This document shows positions 26,301-34,020 of a stretch of 64,000 bases of DNA, in pieces. A program made the translations under genes and the position numbers. Positions within the stretch are counted from its first letter, which is position 1, and each line of letters begins with the position of its first letter. The notes under the pieces were generated by a model that was not told the DNA's origin, made no database searches, and was given only the letters and a program-made list of their open reading frames with translations. The stretch lies in the NCBI GenBank assembly GCA_910575775.1, contig CAJTEY010000006.1, forward strand, positions 62,001 through 126,000, given 5' to 3'. The stretch is from Lachnospiraceae bacterium. Its GTDB lineage: Bacteria; Bacillota; Clostridia; Lachnospirales; Lachnospiraceae.

Positions 26301-27916
26301 ATAATGAAAATACAACTCCATATGACACCACTTCCGATGTCAATGAGTTTGATGTGAATACGATGATCTCATGGGGCTCTACGGGTGCATCGCAGACAGG
26401 TGCCTCTTATGGAAATACAGTGGTTGTTGACCATATCAAGACGGGAAGGACTTATATCCAGAGAGAGATTCCAACAGTGCTTGCTACGATGACAGCACTT
26501 CCAAAGGAAACAATGTCAATGAAGATTTATCCTAACCATGACAGGCTGATCTATGAGGACCATTATACAGGAGCAGCGGTGTCTGGTTCTGATATAGGAA
26601 GGACAGTCAGTGTTACAGCAAAAGACGGATATTATCCACCTAATGAACAGTCCTGTGTATCTGATATCTACCCCGCCATGAATCCTGATGTGGAAGAGAT
26701 GAGGCCGCAGAACATCAGTAATTCCAATAATGTGCCTGACCAATATAATCAGGATGACAACGTACTGCATCATATGGGTCCTACGACATCGTTTACGACC
26801 AGATTGAGTAATGGTGAAACAAAGACAATTGTAGACAGCCATACAAAGACTTATACACAGTATGATTTTGAATACAATCCAAGCAACAGGAATAACAAAG
26901 TGACATTCCCAAGCAGGAGAAGATCCATTATGTTCTTCAAGTATTCAAAGACAAATTACAGCTATAATGGAAAATCTGTACAGTCTGCGGTAGGTCAGTT
27001 CAAAAATGCAGGCAAAACGCAGACAGAGAGCTACTACATCAGTCAGGTGCTCTTCAAGAGCAATTATACTTCCAAGTATAAGAAGGAATTGGAAGCACAG
27101 GGAGCTGATTACATTGAAGATACAGATATATACGGCAATCTGACGGATGCATGGATCGATATGGTGAATCAGAATAGGTTTGCCATTGTATCAGCAGGAC
27201 AGGGCTTTGAACTTCGTGTAACATTGAAGTATGAAAACAGCTTCCTGACTCAGTATCTTGCGAGATACTTTGGATCAGATGACGGGCAGAATGATATTCT
27301 TGGTACATCTAACAGGGTACAGAAACGGTACAATGATGTTCCTGCAAACAGCAGACAGTATGCGAATATCAGCGCTTTGACAGGTAAAGATGGAAGGACA
27401 GCTCCGTTCTATACAAGTTCTGCTAGAGCATATATCAGTAGTTATAGTATCCTTGATAGATTAGCAGTAAACCTTGTAACGGGAGCAAACGTATTCAATG
27501 ACTTGTATGTATTTATGAGTGACAATCCTGATACCGTTTACAGTTATTCAGGAATCTATGATACTCCTGTTGTATTTGAGAGGGATATTAAATATAGTGC
27601 TGATTATTCTGTAACAACAGTCACTTATACGATGTGTGTAAGTCATGAAAATGGTATTTCCAGCAACCTGCAGAAGATGAAGTTCTATACGAACCAACTG
27701 GCTCCCGATAAGAGGACACCTGGCATTGTAGAAGGCACTTACGATGTTGCATCACAGGGAGAACACAGCATTACGATCTGGACTCCCATTGTGGCAGCGA
27801 CACCGTTTGACTACCCTGATACAATTCAGGACAGATATATTGGCGATGCGATAGAACTTGGTTATACGATCAAGACAACAGGCGCGGATGACAGTATTGT
27901 ACATATTGTGCAGTAA
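23393..27916 (+). CDS. Giant secreted protein with thioester-domain-like N-terminus
   Basis: This 1507-aa protein has a long signal peptide (hydrophobic 14-30, probable cleavage after ARA near 38). The N-terminal 230 residues resemble Gram-positive thioester domains: YCIQRG near 63-68 would supply the reactive Cys, and QAITNYYCW near 214-222 resembles the Gln-containing motif. Residues 450-560 hold a His/Cys-rich metal-site-like region (HEHTAACHTHTIECTHEYDC). The rest is beta-rich, with many repeats of the adhesin type. No LPXTG signal or C-terminal membrane helix is present, so anchoring is unexplained. Thioester adhesins bind host surfaces covalently, which would suit a gut bacterium. The thioester assignment is tentative. 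Confidence 0.65.
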   Translation: MTIMKDEMLKRKFIYIKILLLMLIAVCFANKPMTARAESISLGVIGFDDHRGMMAYINGKPVYCIQRGYPFRSSVSELQMVYIEGSASRGDYAGTIAGCMRYLLYNVEGGTELQLFRGWGGWTINGDHTDATQTSTAGAPTSNAWQEAYDEDKEDDEDDPYHNRYGGGSVRKFYLEVVLANLLTGHEGCVDVFSTSMKQISYAEAGFSMPQVYAQAITNYYCWEDPDAAGYSEEAKYQAKQALDWGIEFGFITTIGGNGKFLRVIYQDSTGVYGISGSNSYSGSCDGYIKTTIGGQYEAMKLYRQVVWKTTNMRQIPSFAEYEPENCEPIKLYWDEEQRLYTATVSDHNGVLDYFEFSVPSCTVTNNEDGTLTISTSGAVNATSAPSKSGLEPEDGVFKLPDFYRWDLEGEEVTFTYTYLTPDYKSPNPADYYEEEGSGRKKTSGSIYNHSHDYSPACNWFCETDAKKITHCTHAYNSCDNKPNAGEEKDYDEAGNETGSHYTRHEHTAACHTHTIECTHEYDCPYWIKSRGMGYAETYVNNRPLSTCNIKWCCGKWHYNTGTQDITGKYIDWQDVAGVYARGQKLIDPEICYIKVETVPHEFPAETDTEILLIADHDEWNNLTYTAPNGKVIKHADHLRVGEKYHLKYIYSYKGASKGFRIEFSLQNKPYYQYNYLARMQAPDNNKSIYELRTGLAGDRFSKSSINVPHAKLVQDLTDITIRGLYTTPETAYTLNGAYTWDSGSDWNDKVYLDALVTDQFDDNYDNKDAGSIGTNVGSPLLTDFTVSKPSHNDMLVVWEFDTEPEVFTSALVYGTAYINVGENDNFTKNYFDEAYNYAKDKMAATAYTNWFYSFEEHNNVGGVGYFSSEYTGPGGPQSNNPIPAHTVYTQNNEYRTFAVKNKVWQSDVDIKVSNFVQNTGAGITEHIYQSRDRDNHDLNYNLYYTVDVVNPKATIYENKQRSHDGQTENNENTTPYDTTSDVNEFDVNTMISWGSTGASQTGASYGNTVVVDHIKTGRTYIQREIPTVLATMTALPKETMSMKIYPNHDRLIYEDHYTGAAVSGSDIGRTVSVTAKDGYYPPNEQSCVSDIYPAMNPDVEEMRPQNISNSNNVPDQYNQDDNVLHHMGPTTSFTTRLSNGETKTIVDSHTKTYTQYDFEYNPSNRNNKVTFPSRRRSIMFFKYSKTNYSYNGKSVQSAVGQFKNAGKTQTESYYISQVLFKSNYTSKYKKELEAQGADYIEDTDIYGNLTDAWIDMVNQNRFAIVSAGQGFELRVTLKYENSFLTQYLARYFGSDDGQNDILGTSNRVQKRYNDVPANSRQYANISALTGKDGRTAPFYTSSARAYISSYSILDRLAVNLVTGANVFNDLYVFMSDNPDTVYSYSGIYDTPVVFERDIKYSADYSVTTVTYTMCVSHENGISSNLQKMKFYTNQLAPDKRTPGIVEGTYDVASQGEHSITIWTPIVAATPFDYPDTIQDRYIGDAIELGYTIKTTGADDSIVHIVQ

Positions 27917-27927
27917 AATAAAAACTG

Positions 27928-27960
27928 AATCTCCTTCAACATAGAGGGAGATTCTTTTAG
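27928..27960 (+). terminator. Terminator after the 1507-aa gene
   Basis: GAATCTCC pairs with GGGAGATTC around a loop of about 10 nt and is followed by TTTTA. Confidence 0.75.
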
Positions 27961-27964
27961 AAAT

Positions 27965-28630
27965 TTAAACTATTAGTGAAAATGTTAATTTATTCTTTAT
28001 TGATAAGGATAAAAGTATGAAACAAATAATGATATAGAGTATAAAGCCAACAGCTAATAAATAAGGGTATATTTTTCTGATGAAAAAATCCTGTCTAATT
28101 GCATCCATATATTTTGGCTCTTGAACAAATTCATCTAAGTGGTGTATGTAATAGTAATCATTTTTGGGAAAGAGGCAGGTACAGTTTTGATAATAGTCAA
28201 AAAGTATTACATACAGAAAAGATAGTAATAAAAAGAAATTGCATGTAATAAGAGCAAAAAAAATACATATACCACAAAAAGCAATTTTGTTGAAAGAACC
28301 AGCTTTAAGGATATCAATCTGTTCAGCTTCTTTAAATATGGACCAGTCAGAGCAGGATGTATAATTCCATTTTAAGCAGAAATTCACATCATAGTTTTGG
28401 GAAGATGCAATTTTTGTGGCTTTATGGTAATGTCCCAGCTCATGAAATGGCTCTAATAAGAGATAGCTTACTAAAGTAATGACCATAATACTGATCAACT
28501 GAGAACGTGAGAAAGGAGTGATGTTCATGTTTGGGCATGAAAAAAAGTATAGATGTGAAAAAAAGGTTAAAAGCCATAATATACCCGAAGAAAAAAGAAA
28601 CAATTTTTTGATGGCATTATTGACTTTCAT
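27965..28630 (-). CDS. Membrane zinc metalloprotease-like protein (M50/site-2 type)
   Basis: The 221-aa form starts at the ATG at 28630, which has GGAGGG 12 nt upstream; an earlier ATG at 28654 has none. It contains four to five hydrophobic helices. HELGH at residues 63-67, inside a membrane-embedded segment, is the zinc-binding motif of site-2-type intramembrane proteases (M50). The second metal-ligand motif (NxxPxxxLDG) is not obvious, so activity is uncertain. The 5' end overlaps a plus-strand frame by about 100 bp. It sits between the 1507-aa gene and a fragment of a second copy of that gene, which suggests insertion. Confidence 0.7.
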   Translation of the reverse strand: MKVNNAIKKLFLFSSGILWLLTFFSHLYFFSCPNMNITPFSRSQLISIMVITLVSYLLLEPFHELGHYHKATKIASSQNYDVNFCLKWNYTSCSDWSIFKEAEQIDILKAGSFNKIAFCGICIFFALITCNFFLLLSFLYVILFDYYQNCTCLFPKNDYYYIHHLDEFVQEPKYMDAIRQDFFIRKIYPYLLAVGFILYIIICFILLSLSIKNKLTFSLIV

Positions 28631-28850
28631 TATGTGTGTAATCCCTCCATTCATAGTTGCGATAATTTCATATTTTACTGGTGTGAATGAATCTTTTGAT
28701 AATGAAGTCTATTTAGGGATTTCTGTGCTGTGGTGGATAATGCCAGTTTTAACATATCCGAACAACGGGGTGTTTTATGTTTTAGTGTTTGGAGCATTAC
28801 TTATTATGTATATGAACATAGTGGTCGTAACAATTTTTCAGTCTCTATAA
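28527..28850 (+). CDS. Small membrane protein divergent from the M50-like gene
   Basis: GAAAGGAG lies about 10 nt before the ATG at 28527; the annotated frame could also open at the GTG at 28518. The product is about 107 aa with a Lys-rich N-terminus and three hydrophobic segments (ALLTFIMCVIPPFIVAIISYF, ISVLWWIMPVL, and FYVLVFGALLIMYM). It overlaps the 5' end of the M50-like gene on the other strand, which is unusual, so one of the two starts may be wrong. Beyond the overlap the frame stays open and hydrophobic, which favours a real gene. Confidence 0.45.
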   Translation: MFGHEKKYRCEKKVKSHNIPEEKRNNFLMALLTFIMCVIPPFIVAIISYFTGVNESFDNEVYLGISVLWWIMPVLTYPNNGVFYVLVFGALLIMYMNIVVVTIFQSL

Positions 28851-28893
28851 TAAATTGTAACACAAATAAAGTTCTTTTCATAGAATGACTGTA

Positions 28894-28930
28894 TGAGTTG
28901 ATGATGCAATCGTACATATGGTGCAGTAAA
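28894..28930 (+). pseudogene. Fragment of a second copy of the 1507-aa gene (3' end only)
   Basis: The frame ending in the stop codon at 28928-28930 encodes VDDAIVHMVQ, against DDSIVHIVQ at the very end of the 1507-aa gene. The DNA around it also matches, and a similarly organised terminator follows. In the same frame a stop codon lies just upstream, so only the last ten codons or so survive. It marks a lost or recombined paralogue. Confidence 0.65.
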
Positions 28931-28934
28931 AGAC

Positions 28935-28973
28935 AAAAAGGACTCTTTCCATATGGAAGGGGTTCTTTTTGTG
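28935..28973 (+). terminator. Terminator after the gene fragment
   Basis: AAGGACTCTTTCC pairs with GGAAGGGGTTCTT around ATAT and is followed by TTTTG. It isolates the KAP cassette promoter from upstream transcription. Confidence 0.75.
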
Positions 28974-28980
28974 TTGGGAA

Positions 28981-29009
28981 TTGAAGAAACTATAAAACAA
29001 ATATATAAT
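28981..29009 (+). promoter_or_regulatory. Candidate promoter of the KAP cassette
   Basis: TTGAAG (28981-28986) and TATAAT (29004-29009) are separated by 17 bp, 68 bp before the KAP gene start and directly after a terminator. Confidence 0.6.
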
Positions 29010-29076
29010 AGAGACAAATATCTGAAAATGGAATTAGATATGGTTCCAGGTTATAGTTGGATGAAAGGGGAATCTT

Positions 29077-30426
29077 ATGGACAAAAGGTTAGATTTGCTA
29101 AATCGTGAGGAATTCGTGGAAAATGTTATTAAAATAGTAAATCAGTTATCAGACATCAAAAGAGGATGCTGTTTCGCCATTGAAGGTGGTTGGGGAGTTG
29201 GTAAGACTTTTGTTATTGAGAAAATTGAAGATAGATTAAAAGTGTTTCTGTCTGAGGAAACGAATAGCGATAGATATTTTGTGTTTCATTATAATTGTTG
29301 GCAACATGATTATTATGAAGAGCCTGCTGTTGCGATTATATCAGCGATGCTGGCTTCGATTAGGGAAGATGAAGTTTTAGTCAATGGGGAAGCGGAGAGA
29401 ATCATAAAGGCAGGATATGAGTTTGTTGGAGAAGAACTTAAAAAGATAGCAGGCTTATATATAGAAAATAAGATAGGGATCAATTTAATCAGTTGGGCAG
29501 AAGACATAAAAAATAATAAGGAGATAAATCAAAAAGCAGAGAATGAGTTTGATGAGATGTTCAATTTTAGCCAGACGATTGAAAAAGTTAGGAAGAAATT
29601 GCAGGAAATAGCAGAAGAAAGAACAATCGTTTTATTTGTGGATGAATTGGACAGATGTATTCCGCAGTACGCGATAAAGGTGCTTGAGAGATTGCATCAT
29701 ATCTTTTATGGTTTAGATAATGTAGTAGTGATTATGGCAATAGATCGAAAGCAGTTAGAGCATTCCGTGGAAGAAATGTTTGGAGTAAGAAAAGATGAAT
29801 CTTCAATAGATATAGAAAAGTATTTAAAGAAATTTATAGATTTTTCAGTGGTTTTAGATAATGGAATACTTAACGAATCTTATCGAGAAAAATATAAGGT
29901 ATATTTTGATAAATTTATGGTTGTGCAGGAAGTCGATAAAGAGGATATAACGAATATTTTATCAAAACTATTTCCTACTATTGGTATAAGGGAACAAGAA
30001 AAACTAATGGAAAAGGCCAATATGGTACATTCTCTAGTTTGTAATGAAACGATGGATATTTCTGTTTTGGTTTTTGAGGTTCTGTATGAAGTGTTAAAGA
30101 TATGGAAATTTAGAGATTTACAATATGTTGCAACAATAAATGACGGACGTTATACTATCATAGAAGAGCGGATTGGGAAATATAAGATGGATATATTGAA
30201 ATCTTTTGGGGAAAAGGCATATAGCAACGTTAGTGCAGCGTATGGACAGGAAAAGATTTTAAAAGTGGCAAATAGTAATATGTATGGAAGAGTGTTTTGG
30301 TATTTTGCCAATATATTTTATCATCAGAAAGTGCCATATGCGGGTATATTTGATGTTGAAGAGCAAATGAGAAGAGAACTGAAAACGGCGAAGAAATATT
30401 GTAAATTTTGCGAGATGGTTAAGTAG
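29077..30426 (+). CDS. KAP-family P-loop NTPase
   Basis: GAAAGGGGAA precedes the ATG. The 449-aa protein has Walker A GGWGVGKT at residues 37-44, the family phrase YNCWQHDYYEEP near 76-87, Walker B LFVDELDRC near 184-192 and a following AIDRKQLEHSV sensor region, which together define a KAP P-loop NTPase (PF07693). The membrane helices found within some KAP domains are not evident. KAP NTPases occur in several bacterial antiphage systems as energy-using sensors. It is the first of three tightly packed AT-rich genes with their own promoter and terminator, so a regulatory or sensing role for the next gene is the natural inference. Confidence 0.85.
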   Translation: MDKRLDLLNREEFVENVIKIVNQLSDIKRGCCFAIEGGWGVGKTFVIEKIEDRLKVFLSEETNSDRYFVFHYNCWQHDYYEEPAVAIISAMLASIREDEVLVNGEAERIIKAGYEFVGEELKKIAGLYIENKIGINLISWAEDIKNNKEINQKAENEFDEMFNFSQTIEKVRKKLQEIAEERTIVLFVDELDRCIPQYAIKVLERLHHIFYGLDNVVVIMAIDRKQLEHSVEEMFGVRKDESSIDIEKYLKKFIDFSVVLDNGILNESYREKYKVYFDKFMVVQEVDKEDITNILSKLFPTIGIREQEKLMEKANMVHSLVCNETMDISVLVFEVLYEVLKIWKFRDLQYVATINDGRYTIIEERIGKYKMDILKSFGEKAYSNVSAAYGQEKILKVANSNMYGRVFWYFANIFYHQKVPYAGIFDVEEQMRRELKTAKKYCKFCEMVK

Positions 30427-30443
30427 AGTGGGGAGAGCGTATA

Positions 30444-31331
30444 ATGAACATAAGAAAATTTAAGGAAATAGTAAGCACATGGGATGAACATAAGGAAGAT
30501 TTTCGCTTATTTAGATTTTTGAGTGAAAATTGTTATGAACTGTTTAAGAAGGACATAGACTTAGATGTTGCAGACGATATATTGATGGCTTTAAATGATA
30601 CTCCAGAGTATATAAGCCAATTGAGACAAAACTTAGAAAGACTGGATTTACAAATAGTAATAAATGTACATAGCATGATGGGGTGGACCCTAGATGATTC
30701 AATACGAAGTAAAAAGATTATATTAGATTATGATAATATGAACGTTTATTATGACAGTAAATTATCAGACGTTTTTGAGAAGTTGAAGTTATTGGATGAT
30801 GATATAGAATTTTGCTATGGTATTTTATATCTGGTTAAACAGATTGATACTTCATATACATATATGTACTCACATTTTGTGAAAAGGATTCTTTCTGGTG
30901 TGAAAGAGTTTGAACTGGATAAATGTTTAGAATTGATAAATCCAGATATCAAAAAGGTATTTGTTGCAATGTGGTTTGATGATTCAATGAAAAAGGCAAG
31001 GGAAAATATTAATGAGGCAATTAAGTCTTGCGGTTACGAGCCAATGTTGATAGATATGAAAGAGCATAATAATCAGATTGTGCCAGAAATTTTTAAAGAA
31101 ATAGATGATAGTGAATTTGTTATTGTTGATTTGACAGGACATAGGGGAGGTGTCTATTATGAGGCGGGATATGCGATGGCAAAGGGAAAAACAGTGATTT
31201 TAAGTTGCAGGAATGACGAAGATACACATTTTGATGTGGCGCAGATTAATACAATTTATTGGCAGAACGAAAAAGATTTGTTTGAGAGATTGACTAGACG
31301 AATAAAGGCTACAGTAGGAGAAAATATATGA
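30444..31331 (+). CDS. Nucleoside 2-deoxyribosyltransferase/TIR-like putative effector
   Basis: A GGGGAG site precedes this 295-aa gene, 17 bp after the KAP gene. Residues 1-165 are helical with no known domain. From about 170 there is a Rossmann-like domain starting KKVFVAMWFD, with DLTG near 229-232 and GGVYYEAGYAMAKGK near 235-249. This matches nucleoside 2-deoxyribosyltransferase-type domains (PF05014), relatives of TIR and SIR2-like nucleotide hydrolases. The Glu in YYEAGYA corresponds to the catalytic Glu. In defence systems such domains act as effectors that degrade NAD or nucleotides, which is proposed here. The next gene starts 4 nt before its stop. Confidence 0.75.
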   Translation: MNIRKFKEIVSTWDEHKEDFRLFRFLSENCYELFKKDIDLDVADDILMALNDTPEYISQLRQNLERLDLQIVINVHSMMGWTLDDSIRSKKIILDYDNMNVYYDSKLSDVFEKLKLLDDDIEFCYGILYLVKQIDTSYTYMYSHFVKRILSGVKEFELDKCLELINPDIKKVFVAMWFDDSMKKARENINEAIKSCGYEPMLIDMKEHNNQIVPEIFKEIDDSEFVIVDLTGHRGGVYYEAGYAMAKGKTVILSCRNDEDTHFDVAQINTIYWQNEKDLFERLTRRIKATVGENI

Positions 31332-32146
31332 GTCGAAGAAATATATTTGAAATTCTTAGTGAAAAAGTAAGTATTAGTTCCCAAATCAATAAAATTGAAG
31401 GTCTATTATCGGACGCATATGTCGGGAGTAATACGCTTGAGGATATTGTGGATATGGAATGTATGCGGGAATGGAAAGCAAGAGGCAGATATACGAGCTG
31501 TGAAGAAATTAGGGAGCGACTTCAAATTACATATGCGCATATAAGCAGAAGGTTATCAGAAGAACAAATATTGTTTTACTTGGAATATGTATCAAATATT
31601 ATTTGGCTATGCAATGAAAAATATTTGGACGGAAGTGAAGATTATAATGATGAGTATCTATACTTGCAAGAGAATGTTATAAGGCTTTTAGACGATTTGG
31701 GATATGAGAAAAAAGTTTTTGAAGACGAAGAGAAAGTAATATTAGTTGAGAAAAATGCAGCAATGACAGCAGTTGCAGAGGTTGTTGACCCCAATACGGC
31801 ATATGCAGTGATAGAATACAATCATCATCTCTTAAAAGGAGATATAGCAGAAAAGCAAAGGATATTGAAATTATTGGCGGATAAATTTGAGCCATTGAGA
31901 GGGGAGTTGAAAAGAGTAAATAAGGAATTAGAGAGTAATACAGGGTATTTGCTTAATAAAATGAATATCAGACATAATAACATGGAAGGCAAAAATGCAA
32001 TTGAATATGTTAAAAATCTTTCCGATGAAGAACTAGAAGAATGGTACGATGAGACATATCAAATGTTATTACTTTGTTTTTTGGAATATGAGAACATTGA
32101 GAGAAATAAGAAAATTAATAAGTTAAAGGGAGTAATAGAAAAATAG
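31328..32146 (+). CDS. Helical protein, third gene of the KAP cassette
   Basis: The ATGA overlap with the preceding gene implies coupled translation. The 272-aa product is strongly helical and charged, with no signal peptide or membrane helix. A conserved-looking patch NKMNIRHNNMEGKN near 211-224 is reminiscent of Arg-His motifs in HEPN-like abortive-infection proteins, but spacing differs from the R-x4-6-H consensus and I would not assign the family. It is probably an adaptor, regulator or second effector of the cassette. Confidence 0.65.
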   Translation: MSRRNIFEILSEKVSISSQINKIEGLLSDAYVGSNTLEDIVDMECMREWKARGRYTSCEEIRERLQITYAHISRRLSEEQILFYLEYVSNIIWLCNEKYLDGSEDYNDEYLYLQENVIRLLDDLGYEKKVFEDEEKVILVEKNAAMTAVAEVVDPNTAYAVIEYNHHLLKGDIAEKQRILKLLADKFEPLRGELKRVNKELESNTGYLLNKMNIRHNNMEGKNAIEYVKNLSDEELEEWYDETYQMLLLCFLEYENIERNKKINKLKGVIEK

Positions 32147-32159
32147 TAAAATGTGTGGT

Positions 32160-32196
32160 ACAAAAAGGACTTCTCATAAACGAGGTTCTTTTTCTT
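32160..32196 (+). terminator. Terminator after the KAP cassette
   Basis: AAAAAGGAC and GTTCTTTTT pair around a 17-nt loop with an inner TC/GA pair; the 3' arm supplies the T-run. It ends the three-gene unit. The remaining gap up to 32428 is AT-rich, with a TTGACA at 32344 but no convincing -10. Confidence 0.7.
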
Positions 32197-32428
32197 TGAG
32201 CATATTCAAAAAATCGTGAAAAAGATGGACGAAATAAGTTGCATATTTATTGAAATACAAAAAATCATCATGTATCATGAAAAATAGATAGTGTAATTCT
32301 GTCTGACGGTAAAACAACAACTGCTGGTTATACAGAAACAGCGGTTGACATAATAATTTTATATTACGCAGGAGGAAGTCTCTATTTTCTGTATTAGAGC
32401 AAATTTTCTGACAGGAGGATTTGCAGCT

Positions 32429-32644
32429 ATGATAGTAGGAAAAGACATTCCTTTGCCTTGGTGGGAGAAGTACACACTCACGATAGAAGAGGCATCCCTG
32501 TATTTTGGTATCGGGGAAAAGACCCTCAGGCGGTTCGTAAAGGAGCATCCGAATGAGGAGTTCATTATTTATAACGGGACAAAGGTTCAGATCAAGAGGA
32601 AGGTGTTTGAAAAGTTTATTGATGAAAAAGTAACTGTTATGTAA
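32429..32644 (+). CDS. xis: Excisionase (Tn916/Tn1549 type)
   Basis: ACAGGAGGA stands upstream of the ATG. The 71-aa basic protein is a winged-helix excisionase: TIEEASLYFGIGEKTLRRFVKE at about 17-38 and the final VQIKRKVFEKFIDEK match Xis proteins of Tn916/Tn1549-like integrative conjugative elements. Xis binds the element ends and directs the integrase toward excision. It lies 111 bp upstream of the integrase gene, the usual order. Size and start phrase (PLPWWEKYTL) are typical. Confidence 0.9.
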   Translation: MIVGKDIPLPWWEKYTLTIEEASLYFGIGEKTLRRFVKEHPNEEFIIYNGTKVQIKRKVFEKFIDEKVTVM

Positions 32645-32755
32645 GTTCGGTCTGCGGGTGGCAGACAAACTTTGACCTAGATTATGAGTCCCGTTCATGG
32701 TATATTATAGCTATACCATATCGGGGCTCTTTTCAGTTAAGAAAGGAGTGGCATT

Positions 32756-33952
32756 ATGAGCACAAAAAGACGGGATAGCAAAAACCGTATTTTGCAGAAT
32801 GGAGAGAGCCAGAGAAAAGACGGAAGGTATATGTACAAGTACATTGACAATGCGGGAAATACGAGATACCTGTACAGTTGGAGACTGGTAAGGACCGATA
32901 CGACGCCACAGGGAGTAAAGGATGAAATGCCGCTTAGGGATAAGATCAAGATACTCCAAAGGGATCTGGATGCGGGTTTGATCTTATCGGGCGGTAATAT
33001 GACGGTATTGGAACTTGTAAAGAAATATGTTGCACAAAAAACAGGAGTCAGGGAGAATACCCGTGTCGGCTATAACTTTGTTATTAATATCCTTAAGAAA
33101 GAGGAGTTTGGAAATAAGAGAATTGATAAAGTGAAATTATCTGATGCGAGGCTGTGGCTGATCAAGCTGCAAAAAGACGGTCGTGGATATAGTACAATCC
33201 ATACGGTGAGAGGTGTGGTAAGACCTGCATTTCAGATGGCCGTGGATGATGACCTGATTCGTAAAAATCCCTTCGAGTTCCAACTTGCTACCGTTGTAGT
33301 GAATGACTCCGTAACACGGGAAGCAATCACGAGAAAACAGGAAAGACAGTTCCTTGAGTTTATTAAAAACGACAGGCATTTTTGCAGGTACTACGAAGGG
33401 ATCTACATCCTGTTCCATACAGGCCTGCGTATTTCGGAGTTTGTCGGTCTGACTGTTTCGGATATAGATATTGAAAATGGTATTATCAATGTAGATCATC
33501 AGTTGCAGCGTACTCGGAATATGCAGTATACTATCGTAGACACGAAGACCGACTGCGGGACAAGGCTTGTGCCGATGACGGATGATGTGAAGGAGTGCTT
33601 TGCACAGATCTTGAAGAACCGTCCGAAACCGAAGATAGAACCGATGGTGGATGGAAAAACGGGGTTCCTGTATCTGGATAAGAACGGTATGCCGATGGTT
33701 GCCCTCCATTGGGAGAAGTATTTTCAGCATATCAGGGAAAAGTTTAACAGTATCTATAAGGTACAGCTTCCTGTGATCACGCCCCATGTGGCGCGCCATA
33801 CGTTTTGTTCCAACATGGCGAAGTCGGGAATGAATCCGAAGACTTTACAGAAGATCATGGGGCATAGCGATATCGGGGTAACATTGAATGTGTATACGCA
33901 TGTTGACTTTGAAGATGTGCAGGAAGAGATGAAAAAGGTATGTAACCGCTGA
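32756..33952 (+). CDS. int: Tyrosine integrase (Tn916/Tn1549 type)
   Basis: AAGAAAGGAGTG precedes the ATG. The 398-aa protein matches Tn916-family integrases in length (Tn916 Int is 405 aa) and layout. Residues 1-75 form the arm-binding domain, 80-180 the core-binding domain, and 190-398 the catalytic domain, with HTGLRISEF (catalytic Arg near 225), TPHVARHTF (His-x-x-Arg near 344-347), IMGHSDI (His near 369) and NVYTHV (nucleophile Tyr near 379). All catalytic residues are present, so it should be active. It excises and integrates the element that occupies the left part of the window. Confidence 0.95.
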   Translation: MSTKRRDSKNRILQNGESQRKDGRYMYKYIDNAGNTRYLYSWRLVRTDTTPQGVKDEMPLRDKIKILQRDLDAGLILSGGNMTVLELVKKYVAQKTGVRENTRVGYNFVINILKKEEFGNKRIDKVKLSDARLWLIKLQKDGRGYSTIHTVRGVVRPAFQMAVDDDLIRKNPFEFQLATVVVNDSVTREAITRKQERQFLEFIKNDRHFCRYYEGIYILFHTGLRISEFVGLTVSDIDIENGIINVDHQLQRTRNMQYTIVDTKTDCGTRLVPMTDDVKECFAQILKNRPKPKIEPMVDGKTGFLYLDKNGMPMVALHWEKYFQHIREKFNSIYKVQLPVITPHVARHTFCSNMAKSGMNPKTLQKIMGHSDIGVTLNVYTHVDFEDVQEEMKKVCNR

Positions 33953-34020
33953 GTTGTAAAAAGTTGTAAAGTTGAAAAAAGGGGCTCATTTTACCACCTT
34001 TTACAACTTTTTTACAACTT
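33952..34020. repeat. Paired inverted repeats at the integrase end of the element
   Basis: AGTTGTAAA (33952-33960) and AAGTTGTAAA (33961-33970) are mirrored by TTTACAACTT at 34000-34009 and 34011-34020, so each arm holds two copies of a 10-bp motif around a 29-bp centre. A partial copy (ATTGTAAAA) lies near 34069. Repeated short motifs directly after int are typical arm-binding sites of Tn916-family integrases, so the element end should lie between here and 34147. The structure could also terminate the int transcript. Confidence 0.6.
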
